Shown one piece after another: positions 6,688 to 16,917 of a stretch of DNA of 64,000 nt; position 1 is the first letter of the stretch, and every line of letters starts with the position of its first letter. The stretch is taken from positions 1 to 64,000 of the forward strand of contig NZ_NOVE01000001.1 of assembly GCF_002265625.1 (NCBI RefSeq). The letters are read 5' to 3'. Position numbers and translations under genes: made by a program. The stretch comes from Prevotella sp. 885 (GTDB taxonomy: Bacteria; Bacteroidota; Bacteroidia; Bacteroidales; Bacteroidaceae). Below the pieces are notes generated by a model. It was not told where the DNA came from, made no database searches, and saw only the letters and a program-made list of their open reading frames with translations.

Positions 6688-8289
6688 TTAGAGCTGAGGA
6701 CCAGCAGCAACGAGAGCCTTACCAGCCTCGTTGTTGGTGTACTTAGCGAAGTTCTTGATGAAGCGAGCAGCAAGATCCTTAGCCTTCTCCTCCCACTGAG
6801 CAGCCTCAGCGTAAGTGTCACGCGGATCGAGAATCTCTGTAGCTACACCAGGAAGCTCTGTCGGCACCTTGAAGTCGAACATCGGGATCTGCTTTGTAGG
6901 AGCCTTGTCGATGTCGCCGCTGAGGATAGCGTCGATGATACCACGTGTATCGCGGATAGAGATACGCTTGCCAGTACCGTTCCAACCTGTGTTAACGAGG
7001 TAAGCCTTAGCGTTGTTCTTCTCCATCTTCTTAACGAGCTCCTGAGCATACTTTGTCGGGTGCAGCTCGAGGAATGCCTGGCCGAAGCAAGCTGAGAATG
7101 TCGGAGTCGGCTCTGTGATGCCGCGCTCTGTACCAGCGAGCTTAGCTGTGAATCCTGAGAGGAAGTAGTACTGTGTCTGCTCCGGTGTCAGGATAGAAAC
7201 GGGAGGCAGTACGCCGAATGCGTCAGCTGAGAGGAAGATAACCTGCTTAGCAGCTGGTGCAGAAGAACCCTCCTTGATGTTGTTGATGTGGAAGATCGGG
7301 TAAGAAACACGTGTGTTCTCTGTAACGCTCTTGTCAGCGAAGTCGATCTTGCCGTCAGCAGCAACTGTTACGTTCTCGAGGAGAGCGTCGCGGCGGATAG
7401 CGTTGTAGATATCGGGCTCTGACTCCTTGTCGAGGTTGATAACCTTAGCGTAGCAGCCACCCTCGAAGTTGAAGACGCCGTTGTCGTCCCATCCGTGCTC
7501 GTCGTCACCGATGAGGAGACGCTTCGGGTCGGTAGAAAGAGTGGTCTTACCTGTACCAGAGAGGCCGAAGAAGATGGCTGTGTTCTCGCCGTTCTTGTCG
7601 CAGTTAGCAGAGCAGTGCATAGAAGCGATGCCCTTGAGCGGGAGGAAGTAGTTCATCATAGAGAACATACCCTTCTTCATCTCACCACCGTACCATGTGT
7701 TGATGATAACCTGCTCCTTAGATGTTACGTTGAAGGCAACGCAAGTCTCTGAGTGGAGGCCGAGCTCCTGATAGTTCTCAACCTTAGCCTTTGATGCGTT
7801 GTAAACAACGAAGTCAGGCTCGAATGACTCGAGCTCCTCAGCTGTAGGACGGATGAACATGTTTGTTACGAAGTGAGCCTGCCATGCAACCTCAACGATG
7901 AAACGAACTGCCATACGTGTATCCTTGTTGGCTCCGCAGAAACCGTCTACTACGTAGAGGTTCTTGTTGCAAAGCTCCTTCTTGGCGATCTCCTTAACCG
8001 TTGCCCAAACCTCTTCAGACATCGGGTGGTTGTCGTTCTTATATTCCTCTGAAGTCCACCATACAGTGTTCTTAGAGTTCTCGTCCATTACGATGTACTT
8101 GTCCTTAGGAGAACGACCGGTGTAGATACCTGTCTTTACGTTGACAGCACCGAGCTCTGTCTGCTGACCTACCTCGAAACCTTCGAGACCTGCCTTTGTC
8201 TCCTCTTCAAACAACTTCTCGTAAGACGGATTGTGAGCGATTACTGTAGAACCAGTAATTCCGTACTGAGTCAAATCTAACTTTGCCAT
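6688..8289 (-). CDS. pckA: Phosphoenolpyruvate carboxykinase (ATP)
   Basis: 533 residues, full family length. It catalyses the reversible conversion of oxaloacetate and ATP to phosphoenolpyruvate, CO2 and ADP; in gut Bacteroidota this usually runs in the CO2-fixing direction toward succinate. Visible motifs: TGRSPKD at about 57-63, the kinase-1 P-loop GLSGTGKTT at 242-250 and the metal-binding LIGDDEHGW at 259-267. The start [11 protein letters not shown] has no upstream in-frame competitor. It stands alone, with its own promoter at 8471-8502, a leader of about 175 bases and a terminator. Cytosolic. Nothing odd in the coding sequence. Confidence 0.98.
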   Translation of the reverse strand: MAKLDLTQYGITGSTVIAHNPSYEKLFEEETKAGLEGFEVGQQTELGAVNVKTGIYTGRSPKDKYIVMDENSKNTVWWTSEEYKNDNHPMSEEVWATVKEIAKKELCNKNLYVVDGFCGANKDTRMAVRFIVEVAWQAHFVTNMFIRPTAEELESFEPDFVVYNASKAKVENYQELGLHSETCVAFNVTSKEQVIINTWYGGEMKKGMFSMMNYFLPLKGIASMHCSANCDKNGENTAIFFGLSGTGKTTLSTDPKRLLIGDDEHGWDDNGVFNFEGGCYAKVINLDKESEPDIYNAIRRDALLENVTVAADGKIDFADKSVTENTRVSYPIFHINNIKEGSSAPAAKQVIFLSADAFGVLPPVSILTPEQTQYYFLSGFTAKLAGTERGITEPTPTFSACFGQAFLELHPTKYAQELVKKMEKNNAKAYLVNTGWNGTGKRISIRDTRGIIDAILSGDIDKAPTKQIPMFDFKVPTELPGVATEILDPRDTYAEAAQWEEKAKDLAARFIKNFAKYTNNEAGKALVAAGPQL

Positions 8290-8470
8290 TTTTTTAAAAA
8301 TATAATTTAGATGTGAATATAGATCAACTTCGGTTGGCCTGGCTCCACTATTGCCTGATCAGGGCCGTCGTTTCTGCGCAGGCGACTTTCGTCGTTCCTT
8401 TAATGTTGAAAAAAGACGGGGCTCGTGGGCGTCACTATCGGCCGTAAGCACGCTTCATCTTTTTTCAACC
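8290..8470 (-). other. Long structured 5' leader of pckA
   Basis: About 175 bases lie between the promoter and the ATG. The middle (about 8335-8460) is GC-rich in a generally AT-rich spacer and holds short complementary stretches such as cgacgaaagtcg (8381-8392). No ORF and no riboswitch class I recognise. It could mediate regulation of pckA. Confidence 0.35.
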
Positions 8471-8502
8471 GCAAAGTTAGGCATTTTCCTGTACAATGAC
8501 AA
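8471..8502 (-). promoter_or_regulatory. Promoter of pckA
   Basis: The reverse complement shows TTG, 20 bases, then TAACTTTGC. Confidence 0.7.
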
Positions 8503-8642
8503 TATTTGCCACCCATAAAAATATATTATGCAATGTCTTTTTAATGTTAATTTTCTTAAAATACATTACACATCACGCCGTTTGCCACTCATAGTTAGCA
8601 ATTAGGCACGGCGTACTGTCCATCCTGCAATTTATAAAGCAT

Positions 8643-8678
8643 AAAAAAGCGGGGGTCTTTCTCAGGCCTCCGCTTTTA
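8643..8678 (-). terminator. Terminator of metG
   Basis: The stem AAAAGCGGggG / CCTCCGCTTTT, with T-rich DNA on both sides, lies about 25 bases after the metG stop. The rest of the 8503-8702 spacer is AT-rich and shows nothing else. Confidence 0.8.
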
Positions 8679-8702
8679 TCATATAGATATGGTTATGTTC
8701 TT

Positions 8703-10769
8703 TTATCCTACCTGGCTACCCGGCTTAACCTCACCGAGTACAGAGGTGACGTTGAGCTTGCCGTCGAAGTTTACGGCAGAGAGAATCATTCCCTGGCTCT
8801 CGATGCCCATCATCTTGCGCGGAGCGAAGTTGGCCACGAAGAGCACGTCCTTGCCGATGAGCTGTTCCGGCTCGTAGTAGGCGGCGATGCCGCTGAGGAT
8901 GGTGCGGTCCGTGCCCGAACCGTCGTCGATGGTGAACTGGAGGAGCTTCTTGCTCTTCTTCACCTTCTGGCAGTCCTTGATGTGGCCCACGCGGATGTCG
9001 AGCTTCTCGAATGTGTCGAAGTCCACGTTCTCCTTCACTGGAGCAGCCACGTAAGAGGCAGCCTCGTTGGCCTTCTTCGTGTCCTCAAGCTTCTGGAGCT
9101 GAGCGTTGATGGCATCGTCCTCAATCTTCTCGAAGAGGAGAGCCGGTGTGCCAAGCTGGTGTCCGGGCTTGAGCAGTTCGGTGCTGCCGAGCTGTGCCCA
9201 GTCTGTCTCCTTGATGTTAAGCATCTCACGGAGCTTGGCAGAGCTGAACGGGAGGAACGGCTCGAAGGCAATCTCGAGGTTGGCAACGAGCTGGAGCGAG
9301 ATGTAGAGGATGGTCTTCACGCGCTCCATGTCGGTCTTGGCCACGTGCCAAGGCTCGCAGTCGGTAATGTATTTGTTGCCGATGCGGGCGAGGTTCATAG
9401 CCTCCTTCTGTGCGTCGCGGAACTTGAAGGTGTCGAGCAGCGCCTCCACCTTCTGCTTAACGTCCTTAAACTCCTCGATGGCAGCGCGGTCTACATCCTG
9501 CAGCTCGCCACACTCGGGCACGATGCCGTTGAAGTATTTCTTTGTGAGCTGGAGGGCACGGTTGACGAAGTTGCCGTAAACGGCTACAAGCTCGTTGTTG
9601 TTGCGGTCCTGGAAGTCCTTCCAAGTGAAGTTGTTGTCCTTTGTCTCGGGAGCGTTGGCTGTGAGCACGTAGCGCAGCACGTCCTGCTTGCCGGGGAAAT
9701 CAACGAGATATTCGTGGAGCCATACAGCCCAGTTGCGTGACGTAGAAATCTTGTCGTTCTCGAGGTTGAGGAACTCGTTGGCTGGTACGTTGTCGGGGAG
9801 GATATAGTCGCCGTGAGCCTTGAGCATTGTGGGGAACACGATGCAGTGGAACACGATGTTGTCTTTGCCGATGAAGTGAACGAGGCGTGACGAGGGATCC
9901 TGCCACCACTTCTGCCACGTTCCCCACTTCTCGGGCTGCGCGTCGCACAGCTCCTTGGTGTTGGAGATGTAGCCGATGGGAGCGTCAAACCACACGTAGA
10001 GCACCTTGCCGTCTGCTCCCTCCACGGGAACGGGGATGCCCCAGTCGAGGTCGCGGGTCATGGCGCGGGGCTGGAGGTCCATGTCGAGCCAAGACTTGCA
10101 CTGTCCGTATACGTTAGGACGCCACTCCTTGTGGTCCTCAAGAATCCACTTCTTGAGCCAGTCCTGCCACTTGTTGAGCGGCAAGTACCAGTTCTTCGTG
10201 GCCTTCTTAATGAGTCCGTGACCAGGATTGTTCTTGTTGGTGGGGTTGATAAGCTCCTCGGGTGAGAGTGTGGCACCACACTTCTCGCACTGGTCGCCGT
10301 AAGCGCCCTCTGCACCGCAGCGCGGACATGTGCCTACGATGTTGCGGTCGGTAAGAAACTCACCCGTAACCTCGTCGCAGAACTGCTCCTCTGTCTTCTC
10401 CACAAGCTCGCCCTTGTCGTAGAGCGTGCGGAAGAAATCGGAAGCAAACTTATGGTGAATCTTGGAAGTTGTGCGGCTGTAGACGTCGAACGAAATGCCG
10501 AAGTCCTCGAACGACTTCTTGATAAGATTGTGATAGCGGTCGACCACCTCCTGAACGGTGATGCCCTCCTTGCGGGCGCGGATTGTCACGGGCACACCAT
10601 GCTCGTCGCTGCCGCCGATGAACATCACTTCCTTCTTCTTTAGGCGCAGATAGCGAACGTAGATGTCAGCGGGGACATACACTCCGGCGAGGTGTCCGAT
10701 GTGAACGCCACCGTTGGCATAAGGCAAAGCAGCTGTCACGGTGGTACGTTTAAAATTCTTCTCTTCCAT
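8703..10769 (-). CDS. metG: Methionyl-tRNA synthetase with C-terminal tRNA-binding domain
   Basis: 688 residues. It charges tRNA-Met. The Rossmann catalytic domain has the HIGH motif (GVHIGHLAG, 21-29), a zinc-binding knuckle with Cys148, 151, 161 and 164, and the KMSKS equivalent KISTS (340-344). The anticodon-binding helical domain follows. The last 110 residues or so (from [13 protein letters not shown]) form an EMAPII/Arc1p-type OB-fold that binds tRNA, as in long bacterial MetRS. Single-gene unit with its own -7 element (10800-10808) and terminator. No anomalies. Confidence 0.98.
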   Translation of the reverse strand: MEEKNFKRTTVTAALPYANGGVHIGHLAGVYVPADIYVRYLRLKKKEVMFIGGSDEHGVPVTIRARKEGITVQEVVDRYHNLIKKSFEDFGISFDVYSRTTSKIHHKFASDFFRTLYDKGELVEKTEEQFCDEVTGEFLTDRNIVGTCPRCGAEGAYGDQCEKCGATLSPEELINPTNKNNPGHGLIKKATKNWYLPLNKWQDWLKKWILEDHKEWRPNVYGQCKSWLDMDLQPRAMTRDLDWGIPVPVEGADGKVLYVWFDAPIGYISNTKELCDAQPEKWGTWQKWWQDPSSRLVHFIGKDNIVFHCIVFPTMLKAHGDYILPDNVPANEFLNLENDKISTSRNWAVWLHEYLVDFPGKQDVLRYVLTANAPETKDNNFTWKDFQDRNNNELVAVYGNFVNRALQLTKKYFNGIVPECGELQDVDRAAIEEFKDVKQKVEALLDTFKFRDAQKEAMNLARIGNKYITDCEPWHVAKTDMERVKTILYISLQLVANLEIAFEPFLPFSSAKLREMLNIKETDWAQLGSTELLKPGHQLGTPALLFEKIEDDAINAQLQKLEDTKKANEAASYVAAPVKENVDFDTFEKLDIRVGHIKDCQKVKKSKKLLQFTIDDGSGTDRTILSGIAAYYEPEQLIGKDVLFVANFAPRKMMGIESQGMILSAVNFDGKLNVTSVLGEVKPGSQVG

Positions 10770-10799
10770 TATATTATTGTGTTTTTTTGATTTCTGACT

Positions 10800-10808
10800 G
10801 CAAAGTTA
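10800..10808 (-). promoter_or_regulatory. -7 element for metG
   Basis: The reverse complement is TAACTTTGC, about 30 bases before the metG start. The -33 element is not clear. Confidence 0.55.
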
Positions 10809-10904
10809 TGAAAAATCAATACAATAGACGATATTGTTGATAATAAAAACATCCAAGCTTGCTTGTTTTTTATTATTAAGACGCTGAGTAACTTATCAAC
10901 CAAA

Positions 10905-10941
10905 ACGAAAAAGGCGCAGCTCCTTGTGGGAACTGCGCCTT
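10905..10941 (-). terminator. Terminator of secDF
   Basis: The perfect stem AAGGCGCAG / CTGCGCCTT, followed on the minus strand by five T, lies 30 bases after the secDF stop. Confidence 0.9.
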
Positions 10942-10970
10942 ATACATTATATATTCTTAGCGAATGGTCT

Positions 10971-13970
10971 TTACTTTACCTCTACTACTTCTGCCTCAGC
11001 TACCGGCTCGTTCTTGATCTTGCGACCGAGGATAACGTATGCCAGAGGAGCGGCAATGAAGATAGAAGACAATGTACCGAAGATTACGCCGAGCAACATT
11101 GCGAACGAGAAGCTGCGAGTGCTCTCACCGCCGAAGCAGAAGATACAGAGCAGCACGATGAGTGTTGAGAGCGACGTATTGATAGTACGTGCGAGGGTCT
11201 CGTTGAGCGACTTGTTGAAGAGATCCTGAAGATCCATCTTCTTGTGAAGTCCGAGGTTCTCACGGATACGGTCGAATACCACCACCTTATCGTTGATAGA
11301 GTAACCGATAACGGTAAGGATGGCGCCGATGAACGTCTGGTCTACCTCAAGCGAGAAGGGCACGATGTCCCAAAGCAGCGAGAAGAAGCCGATGACGATG
11401 GTGGCGTCGATGGCAAGGGCGATGGTAGAACCGAACGAGAATGCCACGTTGCGGAAACGGATCAGGATGTAGACGAAGATGGCTGCGAGGGCGAAGATCA
11501 CAGAGATGATGGCACCGTGTGTGATGTCCTTTGCCACTGCCGGACCTACCTTCGTAGACGATACGATAGAACCGCCTGCGCGTACGTCAGGATTCTTGAA
11601 TGCCTCAACGCTCTTCTGGGTTACGAGGTTAGCACCGTGCAGACCCTTATAGAGGATGTTCTCCACCTCGTTGTCGATGGCGGGGCTGTTCGACTCAATC
11701 TTGTAGTTGGTTGAGATACGGATGGTCTTGCCGTCAGTACCGAGGGCGAGGGCGTTCACTGTAGCCCCCTTAAAGAGCGGTGTGAGGGCTGCCTTTACTT
11801 CCTCAGGCTCTACCTGCTTCTCGAGCACCACTACGTAGTTGCGACCACCGGTGAAGTCGATACCCTTGCTCAGACCGCGAACGAAGAAGCTGCCGATCAT
11901 TACTAGGACGATAACGCCGAATATTGAAAACGACTTCTTTGACGACGACATGAAGCCATAGTTCTTGTTGGCCATGAAGTTGCGCGAAATCTTGGTAGAG
12001 AAGGTCTGCTTTGTCCACTTATCGTGTGCCATACGGTTCTCGTAAACGAGACGTGTGAGGAACACGGCTGTGAAGAATGAGCAGCAGATACCGATGATAA
12101 GCGTCGTGGCGAAGCCGCGGATAGGACCTGTACCGAAGACGTAGAGAATCACACCGGTGATGATAGATGTGAGGTTCGAGTCGAAGATGGCTGAGAAGGC
12201 GTTGCTGTAACCCAGTGAGAGAGCCTGACGTGTGCCGAGACCCTTCTTGAGTTCCTCCTTGGTGCGCTCGTAGATAAGCACGTTGGCGTCCACCGCCATA
12301 CCGAGGGCAAGCACAATACCGGCGATACCAGGCATTGTAAGGGCAGCCTGGAAGGACGCCATGATACCCATGGTGAAGAAGAGGTTGAGCAAGAGTGCGC
12401 CGTTAGCAACCATACCCGGGATGAAGTCGTACATCACTACCATGTAGATCATCAGGATGATGAAGGCAACGATGAACGAGATGAAGCCCTGCTGGATTGA
12501 CTGAGCACCGAGTGTCGGACCTACAACCTCCTCCTGCACGATGTGTGCTGGGGCAGGCATACGACCTGACTTAAGTGTGTTGGCCAAGTCCTTGGTGTCC
12601 TCAATGGTGAAGTTACCAGAGATTGAAGACTGACCGCCAGAGATCTCACCGTTTACGCGGGGAGCTGAATATACTGTTCCGTCGAGTACGATGGCGATGG
12701 CCTTGCCTACGTTAGCCTTTGTAAGGGCTGCCCAGCGGCGGGCACCGTCAGAGTTCATTGTCATCGAAACCTCAGGCGTACCGGTAAGGTTGTTGAACTG
12801 GTCCTTAGCGTCTGTCACTACGTCGCCCTCGATGGGAGCGCGGCCGTTGGTGGTTGTCACCTTGATGGCGTGAAGCTCGTAGATGTTCTTAGCCTGGATG
12901 CCGTCAGCAGGCTTTGCGCTCCAGAGGAGACGGCAGTCAGAAGGAAGAATCTGCTTAGCGAGTGCAGAATAGATGATCTTGTTAACCTCGGCAGTGTCGC
13001 GTGCAGAAGCGTAGCCTACGAGGCTGAGCGCACCGTTGCCTGTGGGCTGGAAGATAGAGAGAAGCGGATGCTCCTTCTTTGCCTGCTCCATCTGGCTGGC
13101 GCTTTCCTTCTCGGCAGCACCTGCCTTCTTCTTCATCTGGAACTTGGCAGTGGCCTTCTTTGCTGCGGGAGCAGCTGCTGTGTCTACAGCTGTGGTGTCT
13201 GCAGCCTCGTTCTTGCCAGAGCGTACGTTAGCCTCGCGCTGGTCGATCTGCTGGAGGAAAGGAATAATCTCGTCAGAGTTGTATGTCTCCCAGAACTCGA
13301 GGTTGGCGCTTCCCTGGAGGAGCTTGCGCACACGCTCAGGCTCGTTGATACCCGGCATCTCCACCATGATACGTCCCTGCTGGCCCTCCAGCTTCTGGAT
13401 GTTGGGCTGTACTACGCCGAACTTGTCGATACGTGTGCGGACTACGAGGAAAGAGTTGTCGATGGCTGCCTGCACCTCAGCGCGGAGAACCTTCTCCACG
13501 TCCTTGTCTGAAGAGTTAGGCGACACCTTGCCCTGGAGCTGCTGTGTGGCGAAGATTTCAGAGAGGTGATGGCCCGGTGCATTCTTTTTGTATGCGTTGA
13601 TGAAGAGAGTGATGAAGTCGCTCTGGCTTACCTCATGCTCGGCGCGTGCTTCCTTCATTGACTTTGTGAAAGCTACGTCGGTCTTGTGGTCGGCGAGGTT
13701 CTCCACTACGTCGGGAACACTCACTTCGAGGATGACGTTCATACCGCCCTTGAGGTCAAGACCGAGACCGATCTGTGTCTCAAGGCATTTCTGATAGGAG
13801 TACAGCCCGAGGAACTTCACGGAGTCCTTGTAGTCCTGCTGTGCGATGGGATCCTTTATCTTCGCAGCCTGACCGTCATAATACTTAGTGGCGGCAGAGA
13901 ACGAGAGATAAAAGATACTTGCAAGCGTCAGAAGGACGGCTGTTACAATTACAATACCTTTGTTCTGCAT
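10971..13970 (-). CDS. secDF: Protein translocase subunit SecDF (fused SecD and SecF)
   Basis: 999 residues. The N-terminal half is SecD: first membrane span at about 5-25, LGLDLKGGMN near 70, a large periplasmic region with a Lys/Ala-rich insert around 255-295, and five spans from QQGFISFIVAFIIL onward. The second half is SecF: a span beginning FSIFGVIVLVMIGSFF, the KGIDFTGGRNYVV motif, then KVGPAVAKDITHGAI and the remaining spans. It uses the proton gradient to help SecYEG export. Fusion of the two subunits is normal in Bacteroidota. The C-terminus (EPVAEAEVVEVK) is short and acidic. Own promoter and terminator. Confidence 0.97.
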   Translation of the reverse strand: MQNKGIVIVTAVLLTLASIFYLSFSAATKYYDGQAAKIKDPIAQQDYKDSVKFLGLYSYQKCLETQIGLGLDLKGGMNVILEVSVPDVVENLADHKTDVAFTKSMKEARAEHEVSQSDFITLFINAYKKNAPGHHLSEIFATQQLQGKVSPNSSDKDVEKVLRAEVQAAIDNSFLVVRTRIDKFGVVQPNIQKLEGQQGRIMVEMPGINEPERVRKLLQGSANLEFWETYNSDEIIPFLQQIDQREANVRSGKNEAADTTAVDTAAAPAAKKATAKFQMKKKAGAAEKESASQMEQAKKEHPLLSIFQPTGNGALSLVGYASARDTAEVNKIIYSALAKQILPSDCRLLWSAKPADGIQAKNIYELHAIKVTTTNGRAPIEGDVVTDAKDQFNNLTGTPEVSMTMNSDGARRWAALTKANVGKAIAIVLDGTVYSAPRVNGEISGGQSSISGNFTIEDTKDLANTLKSGRMPAPAHIVQEEVVGPTLGAQSIQQGFISFIVAFIILMIYMVVMYDFIPGMVANGALLLNLFFTMGIMASFQAALTMPGIAGIVLALGMAVDANVLIYERTKEELKKGLGTRQALSLGYSNAFSAIFDSNLTSIITGVILYVFGTGPIRGFATTLIIGICCSFFTAVFLTRLVYENRMAHDKWTKQTFSTKISRNFMANKNYGFMSSSKKSFSIFGVIVLVMIGSFFVRGLSKGIDFTGGRNYVVVLEKQVEPEEVKAALTPLFKGATVNALALGTDGKTIRISTNYKIESNSPAIDNEVENILYKGLHGANLVTQKSVEAFKNPDVRAGGSIVSSTKVGPAVAKDITHGAIISVIFALAAIFVYILIRFRNVAFSFGSTIALAIDATIVIGFFSLLWDIVPFSLEVDQTFIGAILTVIGYSINDKVVVFDRIRENLGLHKKMDLQDLFNKSLNETLARTINTSLSTLIVLLCIFCFGGESTRSFSFAMLLGVIFGTLSSIFIAAPLAYVILGRKIKNEPVAEAEVVEVK

Positions 13971-14021
13971 TTTTGTTAGTTTTTATTTATTATTTATTTT
14001 TTCCTAAAGTACAGTTAGCGT

Positions 14022-14030
14022 GCAAAGTTA
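14022..14030 (-). promoter_or_regulatory. -7 element for secDF
   Basis: The reverse complement is TAACTTTGC, 52 bases before the ATG. No clear -33 element. Confidence 0.5.
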
Positions 14031-14142
14031 CTTATTTTCTCTCGTTTTGCGAAATTTATAACTCTATTTCTTTTATTTAGTAATGTTTAGATTGTCGTTT
14101 GCTGGTTAAATCGCTATGGTTTAACGGTTTTTACGCTCACTG

Positions 14143-15225
14143 TTATTCCTTTTTACGCTCCAAAGAGCATATTATCGGATAGTGGTCGGACGCCTTTATG
14201 CCATTGTCGACTCGACAGGCGTATGGTTCCCAGTGCGATGAGCACATGATGTTGTCAATGCGCACGTAGAAGGCGTTGTAATGATAGGAGATGCCGGGAC
14301 CGTTGGCGCTGGCAACGTAGCAGTCTGTCAGTACTGAAGCGAGACGATGGCGCACGTAGGATATGGGCGAATCGTTAAAGTCGCCCGTAAGGATGATGCT
14401 CTTACCTTTATGTCGCTCCACGTATGCGGCTACGGAGTCGGCTTGCGGGGCACGTATGGCAGATGCTTCAGCCAGTTTGCGCCAGATGTTTCGCGATTCG
14501 CTCTCGGCTTCCTTGCGTTCGATGTCACCCTTTAGCATAGCCTTGAAGCGACGACGGTCGTCCTTGGACAGTCCGGTAGACTCAAAGTGATTGACCACGA
14601 CGATGGTGGTGTCGCCACCGGGGGTGAGCAGGTGGTAGGCAGCCGAATTGTTGGCACGCGACTCATAGTGGATGGTGTCGGTGCGGATGATGGGGAATCG
14701 GGAGAAGATGGCTATAGGGTCGCCGCCCTTCGGGTCGGTAATGCGATGGTGAGAATAGAGTTTGCCAAGGCGTTCCAAGATACGATCTTTCTTCCATCCG
14801 TCAGAGCAGAACTCCTGCATGCAGAGGATGTCAGGGCGCTGTGCCTCCACGTAGTCGAGTATAGGGCACGGTTCGTCGGGTGATGTCCATGTCGAGAAAT
14901 TGAAGACATTGTATGACATCACCTTAAGACTGCCTTTCGGCGCTTCCTCGGGCATGTTGAGCGGCGTGTATGTACGGACCGGCACGAATGCCAAGATAAG
15001 TCCGGCGACGGGAATTATCGCCATCCTCTTCCTTACGATAAGCCAAAAGAAGAGGAAACCGACATTAATGGCGAGGAAGACGGGGAAGAAAAGACCGATG
15101 TTGGCAAGGAGCGGATGACTGACGGGATTGATGCGGTCACTGAAGCCTATAAGGAGCATGCAGACTATGGTGGCGATGTTCGCTCCCGCAATCAACCTTA
15201 CTGTGAAGTCCTGTAGGTTTTTCAT
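14143..15225 (-). CDS. Membrane-anchored endonuclease/exonuclease/phosphatase family protein
   Basis: 360 residues. Three hydrophobic spans occupy about 10-90 (IAGANIATIVCMLLIGF, FFPVFLAINVGFLFFWLIV, IIPVAGLILAFV). The rest is a DNase I-like fold: SYNVFNFSTW (about 104-113), catalytic Glu in MQEF, VVVNHFEST, LTGDFNDSP and the terminal SDHYPII. The domain should act on a phosphodiester or phosphomonoester in the periplasm or at the membrane; the substrate is unknown. The start codon overlaps the end of the rhomboid gene by four bases (ATGA), so the two are co-translated. Confidence 0.88.
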   Translation of the reverse strand: MKNLQDFTVRLIAGANIATIVCMLLIGFSDRINPVSHPLLANIGLFFPVFLAINVGFLFFWLIVRKRMAIIPVAGLILAFVPVRTYTPLNMPEEAPKGSLKVMSYNVFNFSTWTSPDEPCPILDYVEAQRPDILCMQEFCSDGWKKDRILERLGKLYSHHRITDPKGGDPIAIFSRFPIIRTDTIHYESRANNSAAYHLLTPGGDTTIVVVNHFESTGLSKDDRRRFKAMLKGDIERKEAESESRNIWRKLAEASAIRAPQADSVAAYVERHKGKSIILTGDFNDSPISYVRHRLASVLTDCYVASANGPGISYHYNAFYVRIDNIMCSSHWEPYACRVDNGIKASDHYPIICSLERKKE

Positions 15226-16175
15226 TGGCGCTTGCTATAATCAAAGAGTTTCTGCTTTTCCTCACGTGTAAGGCTATCGTAGCCAGAACGACGGATTTTG
15301 TCGAGGATGGCGTCTATCTCTGCCTGCTCACGCTGGCGGCGCTGATTATATTCCCAGTCGGTCTCGCGATGTGAAGAGCCACCGTATGTAGAGCCGCCGA
15401 ACGACTGACCGCCTCCGTTTCCGGCGTTGCTGCCATGCTTTCGACGTTCCCATGAAGAGCGAAGCGAATCGAAGAAGCTCTGTCCTCCCCTACTGTTGTA
15501 GCCAACGCCGGGATGACGACGCCAGTAGCGGATGAGGAAGAAGCCGATGACCATACCGCCAAGGTGTGCGAGGTGAGCCACGCCATCGCCCGGTGTGGAC
15601 AATGCCATGAACATCTCAACGGCTGCATAGCCTACAACAAACCACTTGGCCTTAATGGGCACGGGCAGCGGGAAGATAAACATACGCTCCTCGGGATAAA
15701 GCATTCCGAAAGCGAGAAGGATGCCATAGATGGCACCCGAAGCGCCCACTGTGGTCCACAGATTCAGGTAACGCGCATTGGCTGCGGCCACCTCATAGAC
15801 CTGAGAGAAGCGGAAGTCGGGCAACTGGTCGGCTGCAAGCATATAGAACTGGGCGAACTGCGCCAGCTCCTGAAAGAGTCCGGCTCCGACACCGCAAGCT
15901 ATGTAATAGAAGAGGAACTTACGCGGTCCCCATGTGCGCTCCACGATGCAACCGAACATCCACAAGGCGAACATATTGAAGAATATGTGGCTCCATCCTC
16001 CATGTGCGAACATGTAGGTGAAGAGCTGGTAAAAGTGGAAGTCAGGGGCAAGCATGAAGTGCAAGCCAAGGAGGTCGTTAAGGTCGATGCCAAGCCCGCG
16101 GAAAGCGTAGGTGGCAAGGAAGACAACGACATTTATTACGAGTAGGTTTCGTGTGATTGTTGGAATGTTGTTCAT
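15222..16175 (-). CDS. Rhomboid-family intramembrane serine protease
   Basis: 317 residues. Six or so membrane segments lie between 10 and 225. Catalytic serine is Ser156 in VGASGAIYG and the catalytic histidine is His214 in HLAHLGG; the HGGWSHIFFNM segment at 58-68 is also typical. The C-terminal 90 residues are soluble, Gly/Ser-rich (NAGNGGGQSFGGSTYGGSS) and then charged. It would cleave transmembrane substrates within the inner membrane; no substrate can be named. First gene of a two-gene unit with the nuclease/phosphatase-like gene. Confidence 0.93.
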   Translation of the reverse strand: MNNIPTITRNLLVINVVVFLATYAFRGLGIDLNDLLGLHFMLAPDFHFYQLFTYMFAHGGWSHIFFNMFALWMFGCIVERTWGPRKFLFYYIACGVGAGLFQELAQFAQFYMLAADQLPDFRFSQVYEVAAANARYLNLWTTVGASGAIYGILLAFGMLYPEERMFIFPLPVPIKAKWFVVGYAAVEMFMALSTPGDGVAHLAHLGGMVIGFFLIRYWRRHPGVGYNSRGGQSFFDSLRSSWERRKHGSNAGNGGGQSFGGSTYGGSSHRETDWEYNQRRQREQAEIDAILDKIRRSGYDSLTREEKQKLFDYSKRQ

Positions 16176-16235
16176 ATCTTACATTGTGGTTGTTATATCA
16201 TACGTAAATGCGGGGCGGGGGTGCTTTACGGATGG

Positions 16236-16244
16236 ACAAAATTA
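16236..16244 (-). promoter_or_regulatory. Possible -7 element for the rhomboid unit
   Basis: The reverse complement is TAATTTTGT, one base short of TAnnTTTGC, 60 bases before the start. The -33 region is only T-rich. Confidence 0.3.
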
Positions 16245-16326
16245 ATAAAAATCCCCGTAATATGGGTTAAAAAGACCTTTCAGCTACTTTTTTTTGAGTT
16301 ATTTATGCACTTTTTCCGCTTTTTTG

Positions 16327-16357
16327 TTTGGATTGTGAAAGGAATAGCCTAAATTTG
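16327..16357 (+). promoter_or_regulatory. Promoter of the HU gene
   Basis: TTTG at 16327, a 19-base spacer, then TAAATTTG at 16350: a strong consensus match giving a leader of about 60 bases. Confidence 0.8.
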
Positions 16358-16425
16358 TCGTTGGAATACTGAAAGTTACGCCATTTTGGTAAAAAACAAA
16401 CACACAATTTAAAATAATTCGAATT

Positions 16426-16698
16426 ATGAACAAGACAGAACTTATCGAGAAGATAGCAGCAGGAGCTGAGTTGGACAAGGCAAAGGCAAAGAAGGCTTTG
16501 GAGGCAACTCTCGATGCTATCAAGAACGCACTTGTAGAGGGCGATAGCGTGCAGCTCATCGGCTTCGGCACATTCAGCGTAAACGAGCGCCCAGCCCGCG
16601 AGGGTATCAACCTCCACACTAAGGAGAAGATCACCATCGCAGCTAAGAAGGTGGCTAAGTTCAAGGCTGGTGCAGCTTTGGCAGACGCCCTCAACTAA
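16426..16698 (+). CDS. HU-family DNA-binding protein
   Basis: 90 residues, exact family length. It begins MNKTELIEKIAAGAELDKAK, with the dimerising helices at 1-40, then the conserved LIGFGTFSV at about 44-52 and the DNA-binding arm with the ERPAREGIN proline turn near 60. It binds and bends DNA as a dimer and compacts the nucleoid. The end KFKAGAALADALN is typical. Monocistronic, with a strong promoter and a terminator shared with the convergent tRNA gene. Confidence 0.97.
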   Translation: MNKTELIEKIAAGAELDKAKAKKALEATLDAIKNALVEGDSVQLIGFGTFSVNERPAREGINLHTKEKITIAAKKVAKFKAGAALADALN

Positions 16699-16735
16699 TA
16701 GGGCTCGACCTTATAAAGACAAATAGTCTGAAAGC

Positions 16736-16773
16736 AAAAAAGGAGACGTTCCCGAGGGAATGTCTCCTTTTTT
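16736..16773. terminator. Bidirectional terminator between HU and tRNA-Gln
   Basis: Stem AAAAGGAGAC / GTCTCCTTTT with an inner TTCCC/GGGAA pair, with A and T tracts on either side. It serves HU on the plus strand and tRNA-Gln on the minus strand. Confidence 0.9.
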
Positions 16774-16774
16774 G

Positions 16775-16845
16775 TTGTCCTAGGCGGATTCGAACCACCA
16801 CAAACAGAACCAAAACCTGTTGTGCTACCATTACACCATAGGACA
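16775..16845 (-). tRNA. tRNA-Gln (anticodon UUG)
   Basis: The reverse complement folds as a 71-base cloverleaf. Acceptor TGTCCTA pairs with TAGGACA; D arm GTG...CAC with TAATGGTAG; anticodon arm ACAGG / TCTGT with loop TTTTGGT giving anticodon TTG; T arm GGTGG-TTCGAAT-CCGCC. Discriminator base A; CCA is not encoded. Its own promoter lies 10 bases upstream. Confidence 0.95.
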
Positions 16846-16854
16846 ATTATGGCT

Positions 16855-16887
16855 GCAAAGGTAATGATTTTTTGCTTTGCAGCCAAA
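16855..16887 (-). promoter_or_regulatory. Promoter of tRNA-Gln
   Basis: The reverse complement has TTTG, a 20-base spacer and TACCTTTGC, placed so that transcription starts at or just before the tRNA 5' end. Confidence 0.75.
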
Positions 16888-16917
16888 TTTTTGCGTATTA
16901 TTTCGCTGTAACGAGTA

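Noticed and set aside
8982-9740. 252-codon plus-strand ORF
   Set aside because: Antisense to metG with no family features; a shadow produced by codon bias.
14106-14126. gttaaa...tttaac pair after the membrane nuclease/phosphatase gene as a terminator
   Set aside because: Only a 6-bp AT-rich stem without a T tract on the minus strand; too weak to call.
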